This document shows positions 17,625-26,874 of a stretch of DNA of 64,000 nucleotides, piece by piece. Below the pieces are notes generated by a model. That model was not told where the DNA came from and searched no databases. It saw only the letters and a program-made list of their open reading frames with translations. This stretch comes from Chitinophaga nivalis (GTDB lineage Bacteria; Bacteroidota; Bacteroidia; Chitinophagales; Chitinophagaceae). The translations under genes and the position numbers were made by a program. Each line of letters begins with the position of its first letter. Position 1 is the stretch's first letter. The DNA is taken from positions 1,842,301 through 1,906,300 of the forward strand of contig NZ_JAPDNR010000001.1 of the NCBI RefSeq assembly GCF_025989125.1. The letters run 5' to 3'.

Positions 17625-18851
17625 ATGAAACCATTAATCGCAGGAATAATAGTGTGGCTGCTGGTATCCTGCCAGCAAGGGAATACACCAAAGGAGCAGG
17701 TACATCTGTTGTCGGGGAGTGGCAGGGATGCTTCCTGCCCGTTTATCACAAAAGATGCCACAGGCCATCCGGTAATCAGCTGGGTGGAAAAAGAGCCGGC
17801 TGCCGATACTGGTACCATGTATTACGCCGTGGCTAACGACGACGGTTATACGTTTGGTACACCGGTACGGATTCCGGTTACCACCGGGGTACGTCCGCAT
17901 GATGAAAACCTGCCTAAACTGTTGTTTAAACCGGATGGCACGGTGATCGTAATGTTTGGTGTGGAGCAACATGACGCCCGGAATAAATACGCAGGTAAGG
18001 TGATGTATGCCCAGTCATTTGACAAGGGAAGTACCTGGGAACCAGCGGTGCCACTGGTAACAGATACGGCAGGATATGACCAGCGTTACTTTGATATGGC
18101 GTTATTGCCCAGTGGAGAAGCGGCGGCCATCTGGCTGGATAACCGCAAGGATACCCAGGCGGAAGGGTCTACGTTGTATTTTGCCACTACAGCTGCCAAA
18201 GCTGGTTTTCAAGAGGCCCGGCCCATTGCGGGTACAGTATGTCAGTGTTGCCGCACCAAGCTGTATGTAGCCGGTAATGGCGATATCCATGTGGCTTACC
18301 GGGATATTATTAACGACACAATCCGGGACATGGTACACCAGGTATCTGTGAATAAGGGACAAACTTTTTCGGCGCCGGTGCGTATCAGTGCAGACAACTG
18401 GGTAATTAACGGCTGTCCGCATACAGGGCCGGCGTTGACGGCCAATAGTCAGGGATTGCATTTTACCTGGTTTACCATGGGAGGCGGGCAAGGTGTTTTC
18501 TATTGTCGTTCGCCGGATAACGGTCATACCTATACGCAAAAGGAGTCGTTGAGTAAATCGCCTATGGCCAAACATCCGCAGCTTGCCACCACTACTGCCG
18601 ATCAGGTAGCCATTGTATGGGATGAACCGGTAAAATGGCGGGATGGATTTAACAGCCGGATAGGCTTTCAGTTGAAATCGGCTGCCGGTAAAACCATGAC
18701 GGCAAAGCAGCTGACCCCAGATAGTGTATATGCTGCTTTTCCGGTGATCAGCGCCATTCAGCAAAATCAGGTATTAGTAGCCTATAAAGAAAAAACCGGT
18801 GATACCGGCAGGATTGCTGCCGTATGGCTGGATATGGAGACCATGCATTAA
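17625..18851 (+). CDS. BNR/sialidase-like beta-propeller lipoprotein with Cys cluster
   Basis: This 408-residue lipoprotein begins at the ATG at 17625, four bases after the receptor stop, with a lipobox LLVSCQQG (Cys16). The body has BNR/Asp-box-like repeats (SFDKGSTWEP, SVNKGQTFSAP, SPDNGHTYTQ), the signature of sialidase-fold six-bladed propellers. I do not see the sialidase arginine triad clearly, so enzymatic sialidase activity is not supported. It has an unusual VCQCCRTK cluster (about residue 205) and NGCPHTGP (about 265), which place four Cys and a His where they could bind a metal. As a cell-surface or periplasmic partner of the receptor it may capture or process the ligand; that role is inferred from context only. 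Confidence 0.78.
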   Translation: MKPLIAGIIVWLLVSCQQGNTPKEQVHLLSGSGRDASCPFITKDATGHPVISWVEKEPAADTGTMYYAVANDDGYTFGTPVRIPVTTGVRPHDENLPKLLFKPDGTVIVMFGVEQHDARNKYAGKVMYAQSFDKGSTWEPAVPLVTDTAGYDQRYFDMALLPSGEAAAIWLDNRKDTQAEGSTLYFATTAAKAGFQEARPIAGTVCQCCRTKLYVAGNGDIHVAYRDIINDTIRDMVHQVSVNKGQTFSAPVRISADNWVINGCPHTGPALTANSQGLHFTWFTMGGGQGVFYCRSPDNGHTYTQKESLSKSPMAKHPQLATTTADQVAIVWDEPVKWRDGFNSRIGFQLKSAAGKTMTAKQLTPDSVYAAFPVISAIQQNQVLVAYKEKTGDTGRIAAVWLDMETMH

Positions 18852-18857
18852 AAAAAG

Positions 18858-18897
18858 AAAGCTGCCCTGAAATAGCTGATATTTCATGGGCAGCTTT
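18858..18897 (+). terminator. Terminator after the lipoprotein gene
   Basis: Arms 18858-18873 and 18881-18897 pair over 16 bases with a single bulged T at 18887 and a seven-base loop; the arm ends in TTT. It lies seven bases after the lipoprotein stop. Confidence 0.75.
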
Positions 18898-18915
18898 AAA
18901 AACCTTGCTCAGCGC

Positions 18916-19071
18916 TCAGCCGAAAGAATAACCACCTTGTCCGATCCAGTCTTTACCGGATGCCCAACGGCCATAATTATTCTTCTTCGACCGGTCTGCA
19001 TGAAAACGCCATTGATTTTTCCATCTCGGATAATACAGGCGTAACAGATACATAGTGATAAATGTAAGCAT
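18916..19071 (-). CDS. Candidate 51-residue small protein
   Basis: ATG at 19071 to TGA at 18916 on the minus strand encodes 51 residues. The peptide has a hydrophobic start (MLTFITMYLLRLYYP), then a basic, Trp/Gly-rich tail (HADRSKKNNYGRWASGKDW, ending GQGGYSFG). The composition is protein-like rather than that of a random frame, and it fills most of an otherwise empty 370-base gap between a terminator and the SDR gene. I do not recognise the family. A small membrane-associated peptide is possible. A -7-like box lies at 19177-19184. Confidence 0.5.
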   Translation of the reverse strand: MLTFITMYLLRLYYPRWKNQWRFHADRSKKNNYGRWASGKDWIGQGGYSFG

Positions 19072-19176
19072 AGGGATATGGTTTCATGATGGATAGATAG
19101 TCAGTTTAGTTCGTCGGCATTGCTTTCAAATTCTTGCATCCCGGATGCCGTTCTACGCAAAAGATATAATTGTTTT

Positions 19177-19184
19177 CAAATATA
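19177..19184 (-). promoter_or_regulatory. -7 promoter box (TATATTTG) upstream of the 51-residue frame
   Basis: On the minus strand this reads TATATTTG, a perfect TAnnTTTG. It lies between the SDR stop and the small gene, which would have a leader of about 100 bases. I see no matching -33 element; the surrounding sequence is AT-rich, so chance is possible. Confidence 0.3.
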
Positions 19185-19221
19185 CAAAACTATCTATATA
19201 AAATGAAATCACATCATCGTG

Positions 19222-19977
19222 CTAATTTTTATCGATATAGTAGGCATTTGCTTGTTGTAGGGGAGTGACCACGAGGTCATTGATACAAACATGCGGCGGC
19301 AACGAAGTGCAGTAGTACACTACATCTGCTACATCCTGTGCACTCAGGGAAATAAAACCGTTATACACCTCTTTGGCTTTGGCCTCATCTCCTTTGAACC
19401 GTACCAGGGAAAATTCTGTTTCTGCTGCCCCCGGGTGTACCGCTGTTACTTTAATACGATAAGGGAGCAGGTCAATGCGCATACCTTGGGAAATAGCATC
19501 TACAGCGGCTTTGGTGGCACAGTATACATTGCCTTTGGCATATACATTTTTAGCGGCTGTTGATCCTATGTTGATAATATGGCCTTTGGTGCGACTACGC
19601 ATCCAGGGAATCACGGTTCGGGATACATACAATAGTCCTTTTACATTGGTATCTATCATAGCATCCCAGTCAGCGGTACTGCCTTCATCAATGGTACTCA
19701 ACCCTGCTGCAAGGCCGGCATTATTGATGAGGATATCGATGTCTTGCCAGTTCTCCGGAATATTGCCCAGCACAGTTTGTACTTCCGCTTCATTTCTGAC
19801 ATCGAAATGCAGGGGTAATACATTAATCCCGTATTCCTGTGTAAGTTGTGTCTGTAAGGCGTCCAACCGGTCTTTCCGGCGGCCGGTAACAATCACATCA
19901 AAACCTTTTGCCGCATATGTAGAAGCGCAAGCCAGCCCAAAACCGGAAGTGGCGCCGGTAATAAGAACAATACCCAT
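19222..19977 (-). CDS. Short-chain dehydrogenase/reductase (YdfG-like)
   Basis: A 251-residue classical SDR with a Rossmann fold. Visible motifs are TGATSGFG (residues 8-15) for cofactor binding, NNAG (85-88), and the catalytic S139, Y152 and K156 (YCATK). The RR pair after beta-2 (TGRRKDRLD) suggests NADP(H) preference. The sequence resembles YdfG-type 3-hydroxy acid/serine dehydrogenases, with the substrate unproven. It is the last gene of a minus-strand run that starts with lnt; 87 bases separate it from the sorted surface protein, so it may have its own promoter. Confidence 0.9.
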   Translation of the reverse strand: MGIVLITGATSGFGLACASTYAAKGFDVIVTGRRKDRLDALQTQLTQEYGINVLPLHFDVRNEAEVQTVLGNIPENWQDIDILINNAGLAAGLSTIDEGSTADWDAMIDTNVKGLLYVSRTVIPWMRSRTKGHIINIGSTAAKNVYAKGNVYCATKAAVDAISQGMRIDLLPYRIKVTAVHPGAAETEFSLVRFKGDEAKAKEVYNGFISLSAQDVADVVYYCTSLPPHVCINDLVVTPLQQANAYYIDKN

Positions 19978-20064
19978 GAGTTGTAACGTTTTTATGCAAT
20001 TTACTAAGGATCACGGGATCCACAGCATGTTTCGTGATACAGGCCGGCAAATAGCGTAAACAGG

Positions 20065-22683
20065 CTATTTTACCAGGGTCACTGTACCTTTCCGGATGAC
20101 TGTACGGTTATTGATGTCCAGTCCTTCTACCACCCATACGTAGGTTCCTACGCCGGCAATCTGTCCGTTAACGGTGCCATCCCATCCTTTCAGATAGGCG
20201 GTACTGCTATAGAGCAGTTTCCCCCACCGGTCAAAGACCCGGAAGAAATTCATCTTAACAATACCTACCGGCAACGGCCGGAAAATATCATTTAAGCCAT
20301 CCCCATTGGGCGAAAAAGCATTGGGGACATAGATTTCCGGCCCTACAATAAAGCGGACAAAAATATCATCGGTACCGGTACAACCTTCTTTCGTATAGGC
20401 GGTAAGGGTATAGGTAATGTCCCGGTTGACCGTGGTGATGGGATCAGCGGATTTCGGATCACTCAATCCGTCGGGAGGCGACCAGGTATAACGTACGCCC
20501 CCGCTGCCATGCAGCTGAAACGGCGTATGCAGCATGATAATGGTATCGTTGCCGGCAAAGGCATGTACCTGCGGCACTACATTTACCCAGGCAGTATCTT
20601 TCACCAGTTTGGGACAACCCAGTGTATCCGTTACCGTAACAATAAACAAAGTAGTATCAACAGGATGTGCCAGTGTCACCGGCCTGGTTGGTTCATCCAC
20701 ATAGTAGGCTGGCGACCACCGATAGGAAGAACCGCCTCCGGCCCGGAGGGTTAAGGGTACGCCGTAACACACAGTCGTATCCGGTGCTGCCGTAGCTTTC
20801 GGTGGGTCTACTACTTTCAGGGTAACGGTATCGGCTGTACGGCATTTACCCAATGCAGCTTCCACGGCATAGGTCTGACGTGGGGGTGTGGGCGTTACAT
20901 AGGCATCGGGGTTGGTGCTGATCAGGTTGTTGGAGGGTAGTGTTGTCCAGCGGTAAGTGTACTGTCCGTCGGGCACCACATACAGGTGTATTTCATCGCC
21001 GGTACAAACGGTACTGTCGCTGAGGGTATGCACGACAATACTGTCTCTTACATCTACAAAAATGTCTTTATCATTGGTACAGCCTTCGTTGTCTGTAAAG
21101 GTGACGCGGTAGGTAGTATCTTTTTTAGGAAATACAATCGGATGGGAGGTACGGGGATGCAGGATGAAATAGTTATCGGGCGTCCAGGAATAGGTACCGG
21201 GTAAACTGCTGGTAGCCCACATATGCAGGCTGTCTTTGGCGCACAGCAGGGTGTCTTCGGTAGCACTGAAAGGCGGCTTGTCGTAAATGGTGACATTTTG
21301 CGTATCAATACGTTCGCAGCCTTTGGTAGAGCGCAGGTACATGGTCACCATATAGGTGCCGGCCTTTTTATACTGATACAGGGGATTAGGGACATTGGAG
21401 GTATCGCCGTTGCCAAAATCCCATTTCACATATTCTTTTGCCCCTACATCGATCCGCGATCGGTCGGTGAAAAGGCTGGGCTTTTGCACACACTTGCCGG
21501 TAACGATAAAGTCCGGACTGAAAAACGGATAGGCGTATACGATAGCCGTCGCACTATCGCCGCAATTACTGTTTTTATCTACATATAACTTTACATGATA
21601 AGTACCGGCTGCCGGGTAGGTATGGGAAATGGGGCCCAGACTGGTGGTACTTAGGGTAGTACCATCGCCGAAGTCCCAGAAATAAGGCTTGCCGGGGGTA
21701 CTTTTGTTGATAAACTGAATGGTAAGACCAGTACACTCCGCGTATTTCTCGGGCATGGCGGCTGTCACCCGTTTTACACAGGTGGTAACATTCACATGGA
21801 AGTCTTTCCGCAACGTCCCTATTTTCACGCCATTACGGAATTCATTGACACAAACCGTTACCACATATTTACCGGCGGAAGGCGCAATTCCGGAGATGAT
21901 ACCGGTTTTGGCATCGATGGTTACATTGGGTCCCAATGGCTGGGATCCGCTATAAGGTGATTGATAAGACAGTAATGGATAAGGCGGATTACCGGCAGCA
22001 GGCGGAATACCTCCCTGCGGGGTGAGCTGGCCTCCTTTGTAGGCATTACAAAGTTCATAGGTCAGTTGATCGCCGTCCGGATCACTGGCCGAAAAATCGT
22101 AGGAGAATTTTCGCTCAGCACAAACCAGGGTGGCTTCTTCTTTTTTAAACACCGGGCTGGAGTTGTTGGCAGCATTGCTGTTACTGCCGGGAATTTCTAT
22201 AAAATAAGTGGCCCCCGAGCCAAAGTCTCCTGGCTGATTGGGAATGGGGTCAGATATAATATTGACCATGAACGGGTCGCGACAGCAACTTTGAAAGGCA
22301 ATCGTATAGCCTTCTTCGTTAAGTGGCAGCGTAATTTCGGTTTCGTATAAACCTACCTGGAAGCATACACGCGGAGGATTGACAATACAAGGGTCTACAT
22401 TGTTGAGTTCTTTTACCTGGAAGTCGGTACGGTTGATGGTGTACCTGTCTTTCAGGGTATTGTCTGGTCTGTTAAAGGAAGAGAGGATAACGGCAGCAGG
22501 CATTTCTGCTATTCTGTCGCCGCTTTCACAAATGCGGTATAGCTTCAGGGAGATCCGGTAAGTATACATATTACCGGAGCTCCGGATAAATTTATAGTAG
22601 ACCTGTCCGCCTATAATATGGCTGGCTTGTGCCATGAGGGAACACATCGTGCAGAGCATGATGATAATGGTCTTTTGCACCAT
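20065..22683 (-). CDS. Secreted PKD-domain protein with type B (gliding motility) C-terminal sorting domain
   Basis: An 872-residue secreted protein. It has a signal peptide (cleavage after SLMAQA, about residue 20), a conserved N-terminal region with SHIIGGQVYYKF and FQSCCRDP, several PKD-like beta domains (WDFGDGTTLS near 330, WDFGNGDTSN near 420), Ig-like repeats with T-C-x-G-x-x-x-x-L patterns, and the CHU_C domain (about 785-872) with VPNAFSPNGDGLNDIF, RVFDRWGKLLY and a terminal TVTLVK. That domain is the type B signal for type IX export, often with PorP/SprF proteins. It is expected at the cell surface or outside the cell; adhesion or structure is the likely role. It lies 15 bases after the alpha/beta hydrolase. 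Confidence 0.92.
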   Translation of the reverse strand: MVQKTIIIMLCTMCSLMAQASHIIGGQVYYKFIRSSGNMYTYRISLKLYRICESGDRIAEMPAAVILSSFNRPDNTLKDRYTINRTDFQVKELNNVDPCIVNPPRVCFQVGLYETEITLPLNEEGYTIAFQSCCRDPFMVNIISDPIPNQPGDFGSGATYFIEIPGSNSNAANNSSPVFKKEEATLVCAERKFSYDFSASDPDGDQLTYELCNAYKGGQLTPQGGIPPAAGNPPYPLLSYQSPYSGSQPLGPNVTIDAKTGIISGIAPSAGKYVVTVCVNEFRNGVKIGTLRKDFHVNVTTCVKRVTAAMPEKYAECTGLTIQFINKSTPGKPYFWDFGDGTTLSTTSLGPISHTYPAAGTYHVKLYVDKNSNCGDSATAIVYAYPFFSPDFIVTGKCVQKPSLFTDRSRIDVGAKEYVKWDFGNGDTSNVPNPLYQYKKAGTYMVTMYLRSTKGCERIDTQNVTIYDKPPFSATEDTLLCAKDSLHMWATSSLPGTYSWTPDNYFILHPRTSHPIVFPKKDTTYRVTFTDNEGCTNDKDIFVDVRDSIVVHTLSDSTVCTGDEIHLYVVPDGQYTYRWTTLPSNNLISTNPDAYVTPTPPRQTYAVEAALGKCRTADTVTLKVVDPPKATAAPDTTVCYGVPLTLRAGGGSSYRWSPAYYVDEPTRPVTLAHPVDTTLFIVTVTDTLGCPKLVKDTAWVNVVPQVHAFAGNDTIIMLHTPFQLHGSGGVRYTWSPPDGLSDPKSADPITTVNRDITYTLTAYTKEGCTGTDDIFVRFIVGPEIYVPNAFSPNGDGLNDIFRPLPVGIVKMNFFRVFDRWGKLLYSSTAYLKGWDGTVNGQIAGVGTYVWVVEGLDINNRTVIRKGTVTLVK

Positions 22684-22698
22684 AAGTGATTCAGAGTG

Positions 22699-23490
22699 TT
22701 ATAGTTGACAAAATGCAATAAACTGCTGTAAAATCACCTCACTGGCCTCTTTCACCTCCCACATACCCATGTGGCCTACTTCTTCAAAGATGTGGATGCT
22801 GCTGATACGCGGCAGTGTTATTTGTGGTAACACTACTTCCGGCGGTACCGCTACGTCATCCTTCCCGATCACAAAAAGTGCGGGAACGGGCAAACTTTTT
22901 AATACGGCTGTTCTGTCCGGACGTACCATCATGGCTTCATAGTAAGCAATGAGGGTGGGCAGTGGACAGGCAGCACCCATTTTCACATACGCTTCCACAA
23001 CGGCAGGATGCCCGGCTTTAAATACAGGGCTGAACATATTGGGCAGGGTTTGCCGTAAAAATGTATCCGCGCCGTATTGCTGCATCATCTTGATGGACTT
23101 GCGCCGGCCTTCTTTTTTTTCTTCACTGTCTGCGGTAGCAGTGGAGTGGAAAAGCCCCAATCCCTTCAGGAGCCCGGGATATTTCTCTGCCATGGCGAGG
23201 GCAACATAGCCTCCCATGGAATGTCCGATTACTGTGATATTTTTAATGTCTTCGGCTAACAATATCGCATACACGTACTCCGCCATGGAGTCGATACTGA
23301 GTGGGGTAGTCAGGGGTACACCGGCCGTGCCAGGTAAATCAGGGATAATCACCCGGTAATGCGACGCAAGTGCGGCAGCCTGTTCTTCCCACAGCTGGCT
23401 GTTTTCTGCAAAACCATGTATCAATACTACTACTGCGCCATTGCCGTCGTCCTGCCAGCTGTTACTGCCGTTATTGATGGATTTCCGCAT
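22699..23490 (-). CDS. Alpha/beta hydrolase
   Basis: A 263-residue alpha/beta-fold hydrolase. The nucleophile elbow GHSMGG gives S91; the acid is D211 or D212 in GKDDVAVPP and the base H240 in EEVGHMGMWE. The oxyanion motif HGF is at 25-27. The substrate is unknown; the small size and cap sequence fit carboxylesterases of the BioH/MhpC type. Its ATG lies 20 bases inside the 3' end of lnt, so the two genes overlap and are probably translationally coupled. No signal peptide, so it is cytoplasmic. Confidence 0.92.
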   Translation of the reverse strand: MRKSINNGSNSWQDDGNGAVVVLIHGFAENSQLWEEQAAALASHYRVIIPDLPGTAGVPLTTPLSIDSMAEYVYAILLAEDIKNITVIGHSMGGYVALAMAEKYPGLLKGLGLFHSTATADSEEKKEGRRKSIKMMQQYGADTFLRQTLPNMFSPVFKAGHPAVVEAYVKMGAACPLPTLIAYYEAMMVRPDRTAVLKSLPVPALFVIGKDDVAVPPEVVLPQITLPRISSIHIFEEVGHMGMWEVKEASEVILQQFIAFCQL

Positions 23491-25072
23491 GTTTTAAACC
23501 GGGAATAAAACGTGACATAAAACTATATACCAATAACAAGATACAAAATATCACCGCTCCTTTCGAAATGAGATCTCCATTTTTCACATAAAACGTAATA
23601 TCCTTCCTGGGAGTTACAGTTGCTTTAATAACTGCTTCCTGCCAGTAAGGCTGCGGATGTGAAATATTGCCGGCCGGATCTACTACCGCGGAGATGCCGG
23701 TATTGGCGCTGCGGGCCACCCAGCGGCGGGTTTCGATGGCCCGGATGCGGGCATACTGCAGGTGTTGCCGGTGCCCTTCCGTATTGCCCCACCAGCCATC
23801 ATTGGTGATGATTACCAGCAGGTCTGCACCGGTTTTTACCTGTGCGCCCACATAATTGCTGAATACGGATTCGTAGCAGATGGTAGGAAACACTTTTATA
23901 CTGTCGCTGGTATTGGTCAGCAGGGTGGCATCCGGTGTACGGCCGTAGCTGCCCGAAATGCCGCCCATATCCATGGCTACATATTGCATGAAGGTGAGAT
24001 ACCGGACGTAGGGAATCAGTTCTACACCAGGCACCAGTTCATATTTGTGGTATATCTGAATGCTATTGGAAGTATCAATCTGCAGGGCACTGTTGAAGGC
24101 ATCCCATTTCCGGTCACCTTCCAGGTCGCGGGCAGTGGCAGGAGCTTCTCCGGCCGGATATTCTTTCATGGTCACGCCGCCGGTAATGAGCCGGGCTTTA
24201 GGATACTTACGCAGCATCTCCCGGATGGCAATTACTTCCTGCTGGTAGTTCAGCTGGCTCTCCCAGGCTCCCCGGGGAAACAGCGCTGTTTCGGGCCATA
24301 TGATGTAACGGGTATTGCTGTCGGCCTGCTGTTGGGTGAGGCGCAGGAACTTTTCCAGCTGCTGCATCGCGGTGCCGGAATTAAATTTCTCGTCATAGGG
24401 ATCAATATTGGGTTGCACAATGACGATGCCTGTTTTGCGGGCCGGATTATCCGGTATGGGATGAATAAAGGCGGATAACAGTAAAGGCAGCAGTATAACC
24501 GCCAATGGCGCCAGCAGGGATTTCACTATGTGTGTAATACCCGCTGCGCCGTGTAGCCGTAATTGTTTCCAGGTATGATATACCGCTATATTAGCTGTGA
24601 GCACCCATAGGGTACCGCCGCTGGCGCCGGTAAATTCATACCATTGTATCCATCCCGGCCGGAGGGCAAAAGCATTGCCCAACACCAGCCATGGCCAGCT
24701 TAGCTCCCAGGTCTGGTGAATGAGTTCAAACGTTAACCAATATACGATCAGGGCAAAATAAGCGGCGGATTCCGGCAATTTGCGCCGGGTATTTTTATAT
24801 CCCAGCCAGGGGATACTCATCAGCAGGGCATTAAAACAATTGGCAAATACGCCGCTGGCAGGTACGGTAGTATTACCTACCCACCAGGTGGAACCCACGT
24901 TCCAGGTGAGGAAAGCCAGGAAGATAAGGCCAAAGTATTGCCAGCGGTTTTGTACACGTTCCGTGAGATAAAACAACGGGGTAAGCCCGATAAAAATGAG
25001 CGGTGTCAGCGGAAGGGTGGGCCAGGCCAGCCAAAGCAACACACCGGTAAGTATACTTAATACGAATTTCAT
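23471..25072 (-). CDS. lnt: Apolipoprotein N-acyltransferase
   Basis: Lnt adds the third acyl chain to the N-terminal cysteine of lipoproteins in the inner membrane. The 533-residue protein has about six N-terminal membrane helices (residues 1-205), a nitrilase-like periplasmic domain (about 215-495) and a last C-terminal helix. The catalytic Glu-Lys-Cys triad is visible: E261 in WPETALFP, K343 in YHKYELVPG and C399 in PTICYESVF. It starts at the ATG at 25072. It leads a minus-strand run with the overlapping hydrolase and the sorted surface protein. Confidence 0.95.
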   Translation of the reverse strand: MKFVLSILTGVLLWLAWPTLPLTPLIFIGLTPLFYLTERVQNRWQYFGLIFLAFLTWNVGSTWWVGNTTVPASGVFANCFNALLMSIPWLGYKNTRRKLPESAAYFALIVYWLTFELIHQTWELSWPWLVLGNAFALRPGWIQWYEFTGASGGTLWVLTANIAVYHTWKQLRLHGAAGITHIVKSLLAPLAVILLPLLLSAFIHPIPDNPARKTGIVIVQPNIDPYDEKFNSGTAMQQLEKFLRLTQQQADSNTRYIIWPETALFPRGAWESQLNYQQEVIAIREMLRKYPKARLITGGVTMKEYPAGEAPATARDLEGDRKWDAFNSALQIDTSNSIQIYHKYELVPGVELIPYVRYLTFMQYVAMDMGGISGSYGRTPDATLLTNTSDSIKVFPTICYESVFSNYVGAQVKTGADLLVIITNDGWWGNTEGHRQHLQYARIRAIETRRWVARSANTGISAVVDPAGNISHPQPYWQEAVIKATVTPRKDITFYVKNGDLISKGAVIFCILLLVYSFMSRFIPGLKHAEIHQ

Positions 25073-25200
25073 GTAGCACTACAAATTACGGATGATGTAC
25101 CGGAGCGAAGATAAGCGGGGAATAGCGGAAAACAAACAACTAAGCCTGTACAAGCGGTGGGAATGGTATATAATGGCAATAACTGGCGTGTCAGAAAGCA

Positions 25201-25233
25201 ACAACGCCCGGTATAGGAGATACCAGGCGTTGT
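25201..25233 (-). terminator. Hairpin downstream of guaB
   Basis: Arms 25201-25213 and 25221-25233 pair over 13 positions with one mismatch, seven-base loop. It lies 27 bases past the guaB stop in the direction of transcription. The following minus-strand sequence has only a weak T-run. Confidence 0.6.
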
Positions 25234-25259
25234 ATTATGTTTGTGTTATGACGTTATGC

Positions 25260-26732
25260 TTATCTGCTGTAGTTAGGTGCTTCTTTGGTGATCACTACAT
25301 CGTGCGGGTGGTTTTCCCTTACGGTAGCAGAAGTGATCTTCACGAACTGTGCACCTTGCAGCGTTTTGATGTCTTTAGAACCGGTAAGACCCATACCTGC
25401 ACGTAAACCGCCTACAAATTGCTGTACAATTTCAGCCAGCATACCTTTGTAGGGAACACGACCTACGATACCTTCCGGTACCAGTTTCTTGATATCATCT
25501 TCATCCTGGAAGTAACGATCTTTACTTCCTTCCTGCATGGCTTCAATAGAACCCATACCACGGTAGGATTTGAATTTACGTCCTTCGTAGATGATGGTTT
25601 CTCCGGGGCTTTCTTCCACACCGGCAAAGATGGAACCTGCCATGATACAGGAAGCGCCGGCAGCCAGTGCTTTTACCATATCACCGGTATATCGGATACC
25701 ACCATCTGCAATCACCGGAATACCCAGTTTTTTCAGGGCTTCTGCGGCTTCCAGTACGGCAGACAGCTGCGGGAATCCGGCACCTGTTACGATACGGGTA
25801 GTACAGATAGAACCCGGACCTACGCCTACTTTTACGGCATCAGCGCCGGCTTGCGCCAGTGCCAGTGCGCCGTCGCCGGTAGCTACGTTACCAGCTATCA
25901 CCTGCAGTTTAGGGAAGGTTTTCTTTAATTTTTTCAGGTTGTTTAATACCGCAACGGCGTGACCATGAGAGCTATCCAGGCAAACCACGTCCACTCCTAC
26001 GTTGATCAGGGCCTGTGCGCGATCCAGCAGATCATTGGTGATACCCAGTGCAGCACCTACCAGTAAACGGCCGAATTCATCTTTTACCGCGTTAGGGTAG
26101 CTGGTCAGCTGCAGAATATCACGGTAAGTGATCAGGCCGGCCAGTTTACCTTGTTTATTAACAACCGGTAATTTCTCAATCTTATATTGCTGGAGAATTT
26201 TCTCTGCTTTTTTCAGATCGGTACCTTCAGGTGCAGTGATCAGCTTTTCGCTGGTCATTACGTCCTTTACCAGGCGTTTTTTATTTTTCTCAAACCGGAG
26301 ATCCCTGTTGGTAAGGATGCCTACCAGTTTGGCGTTGTCATCAGTAATGGGAATACCACCGATGCCGTTTTCTTTCATGAGTCGTAACGCTTCACCGATA
26401 GTAGCGTCGGGTTTCAGTGTAACCGGATCGATGATTAATCCGCTTTCACTACGTTTAACCCGTCTTACCATTTCGGCTTGCCGTTCGATGCTCATGTTTT
26501 TGTGGAGAATACCTATTCCGCCTTCCCTCGCCAGGGAGATTGCCAGCGTGGCTTCTGTAACAGTATCCATCGCTGCAGATACCATCGGTATATTCAGCCG
26601 GATGTTTTTTGTTAATTGCGTAGAGATATTTACTTCTTTAGGCAGAACTTCAGAGTAGGCCGGTACCAGGAGCACATCATCGAATGTTAGTCCGTCAGCT
26701 ACAAATTTGGGTTTAGATTTTCCCGCAGGCAT
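25260..26732 (-). CDS. guaB: Inosine-5'-monophosphate dehydrogenase
   Basis: IMPDH oxidises IMP to XMP with NAD+, the committed step to GMP, in the cytoplasm. The 490-residue protein has the TIM barrel interrupted by a pair of CBS domains (about residues 100-215, regulatory nucleotide sites). The active-site loop GPGSICTTRIV carries the catalytic C310, and the phosphate-binding DGGIRYTGD and the flap segment (near GSKDRYFQ) are present. It is monocistronic, followed by a hairpin and preceded by a -7 box about 35 bases before its ATG. Confidence 0.97.
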   Translation of the reverse strand: MPAGKSKPKFVADGLTFDDVLLVPAYSEVLPKEVNISTQLTKNIRLNIPMVSAAMDTVTEATLAISLAREGGIGILHKNMSIERQAEMVRRVKRSESGLIIDPVTLKPDATIGEALRLMKENGIGGIPITDDNAKLVGILTNRDLRFEKNKKRLVKDVMTSEKLITAPEGTDLKKAEKILQQYKIEKLPVVNKQGKLAGLITYRDILQLTSYPNAVKDEFGRLLVGAALGITNDLLDRAQALINVGVDVVCLDSSHGHAVAVLNNLKKLKKTFPKLQVIAGNVATGDGALALAQAGADAVKVGVGPGSICTTRIVTGAGFPQLSAVLEAAEALKKLGIPVIADGGIRYTGDMVKALAAGASCIMAGSIFAGVEESPGETIIYEGRKFKSYRGMGSIEAMQEGSKDRYFQDEDDIKKLVPEGIVGRVPYKGMLAEIVQQFVGGLRAGMGLTGSKDIKTLQGAQFVKITSATVRENHPHDVVITKEAPNYSR

Positions 26733-26768
26733 GATGCAACTATTAATCAGTTAAAAAATAATTGCACG

Positions 26769-26776
26769 CAAATGTA
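26769..26776 (-). promoter_or_regulatory. -7 promoter box for guaB
   Basis: Reads TACATTTG on the minus strand, a perfect TAnnTTTG, giving a predicted transcript start near 26764 and a leader of about 30 bases. No good -33 element at the usual spacing. Confidence 0.45.
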
Positions 26777-26874
26777 CACCTATTTGCCCAATAAATAAAA
26801 TAATGGCTCGCAGCCTCCTGTTTTCAGCTGTTAAATAATCGTTATTGACATTTGCTTAAGCTGTAAAGTAGCTG

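Noticed and set aside
15338..18851. Reading the receptor and lipoprotein as a SusC/SusD pair
   Set aside because: The receptor is too short for SusC and the lipoprotein is a propeller with Asp-box repeats, not a TPR-type SusD.
17625..18851. Calling the lipoprotein a functional sialidase
   Set aside because: Only Asp-box repeats are seen; the catalytic Arg triad, Tyr and Glu of sialidases cannot be identified by eye.
23762..24478. 238-codon plus-strand frame opposite lnt
   Set aside because: Shadow of lnt, whose catalytic triad is intact on the other strand.
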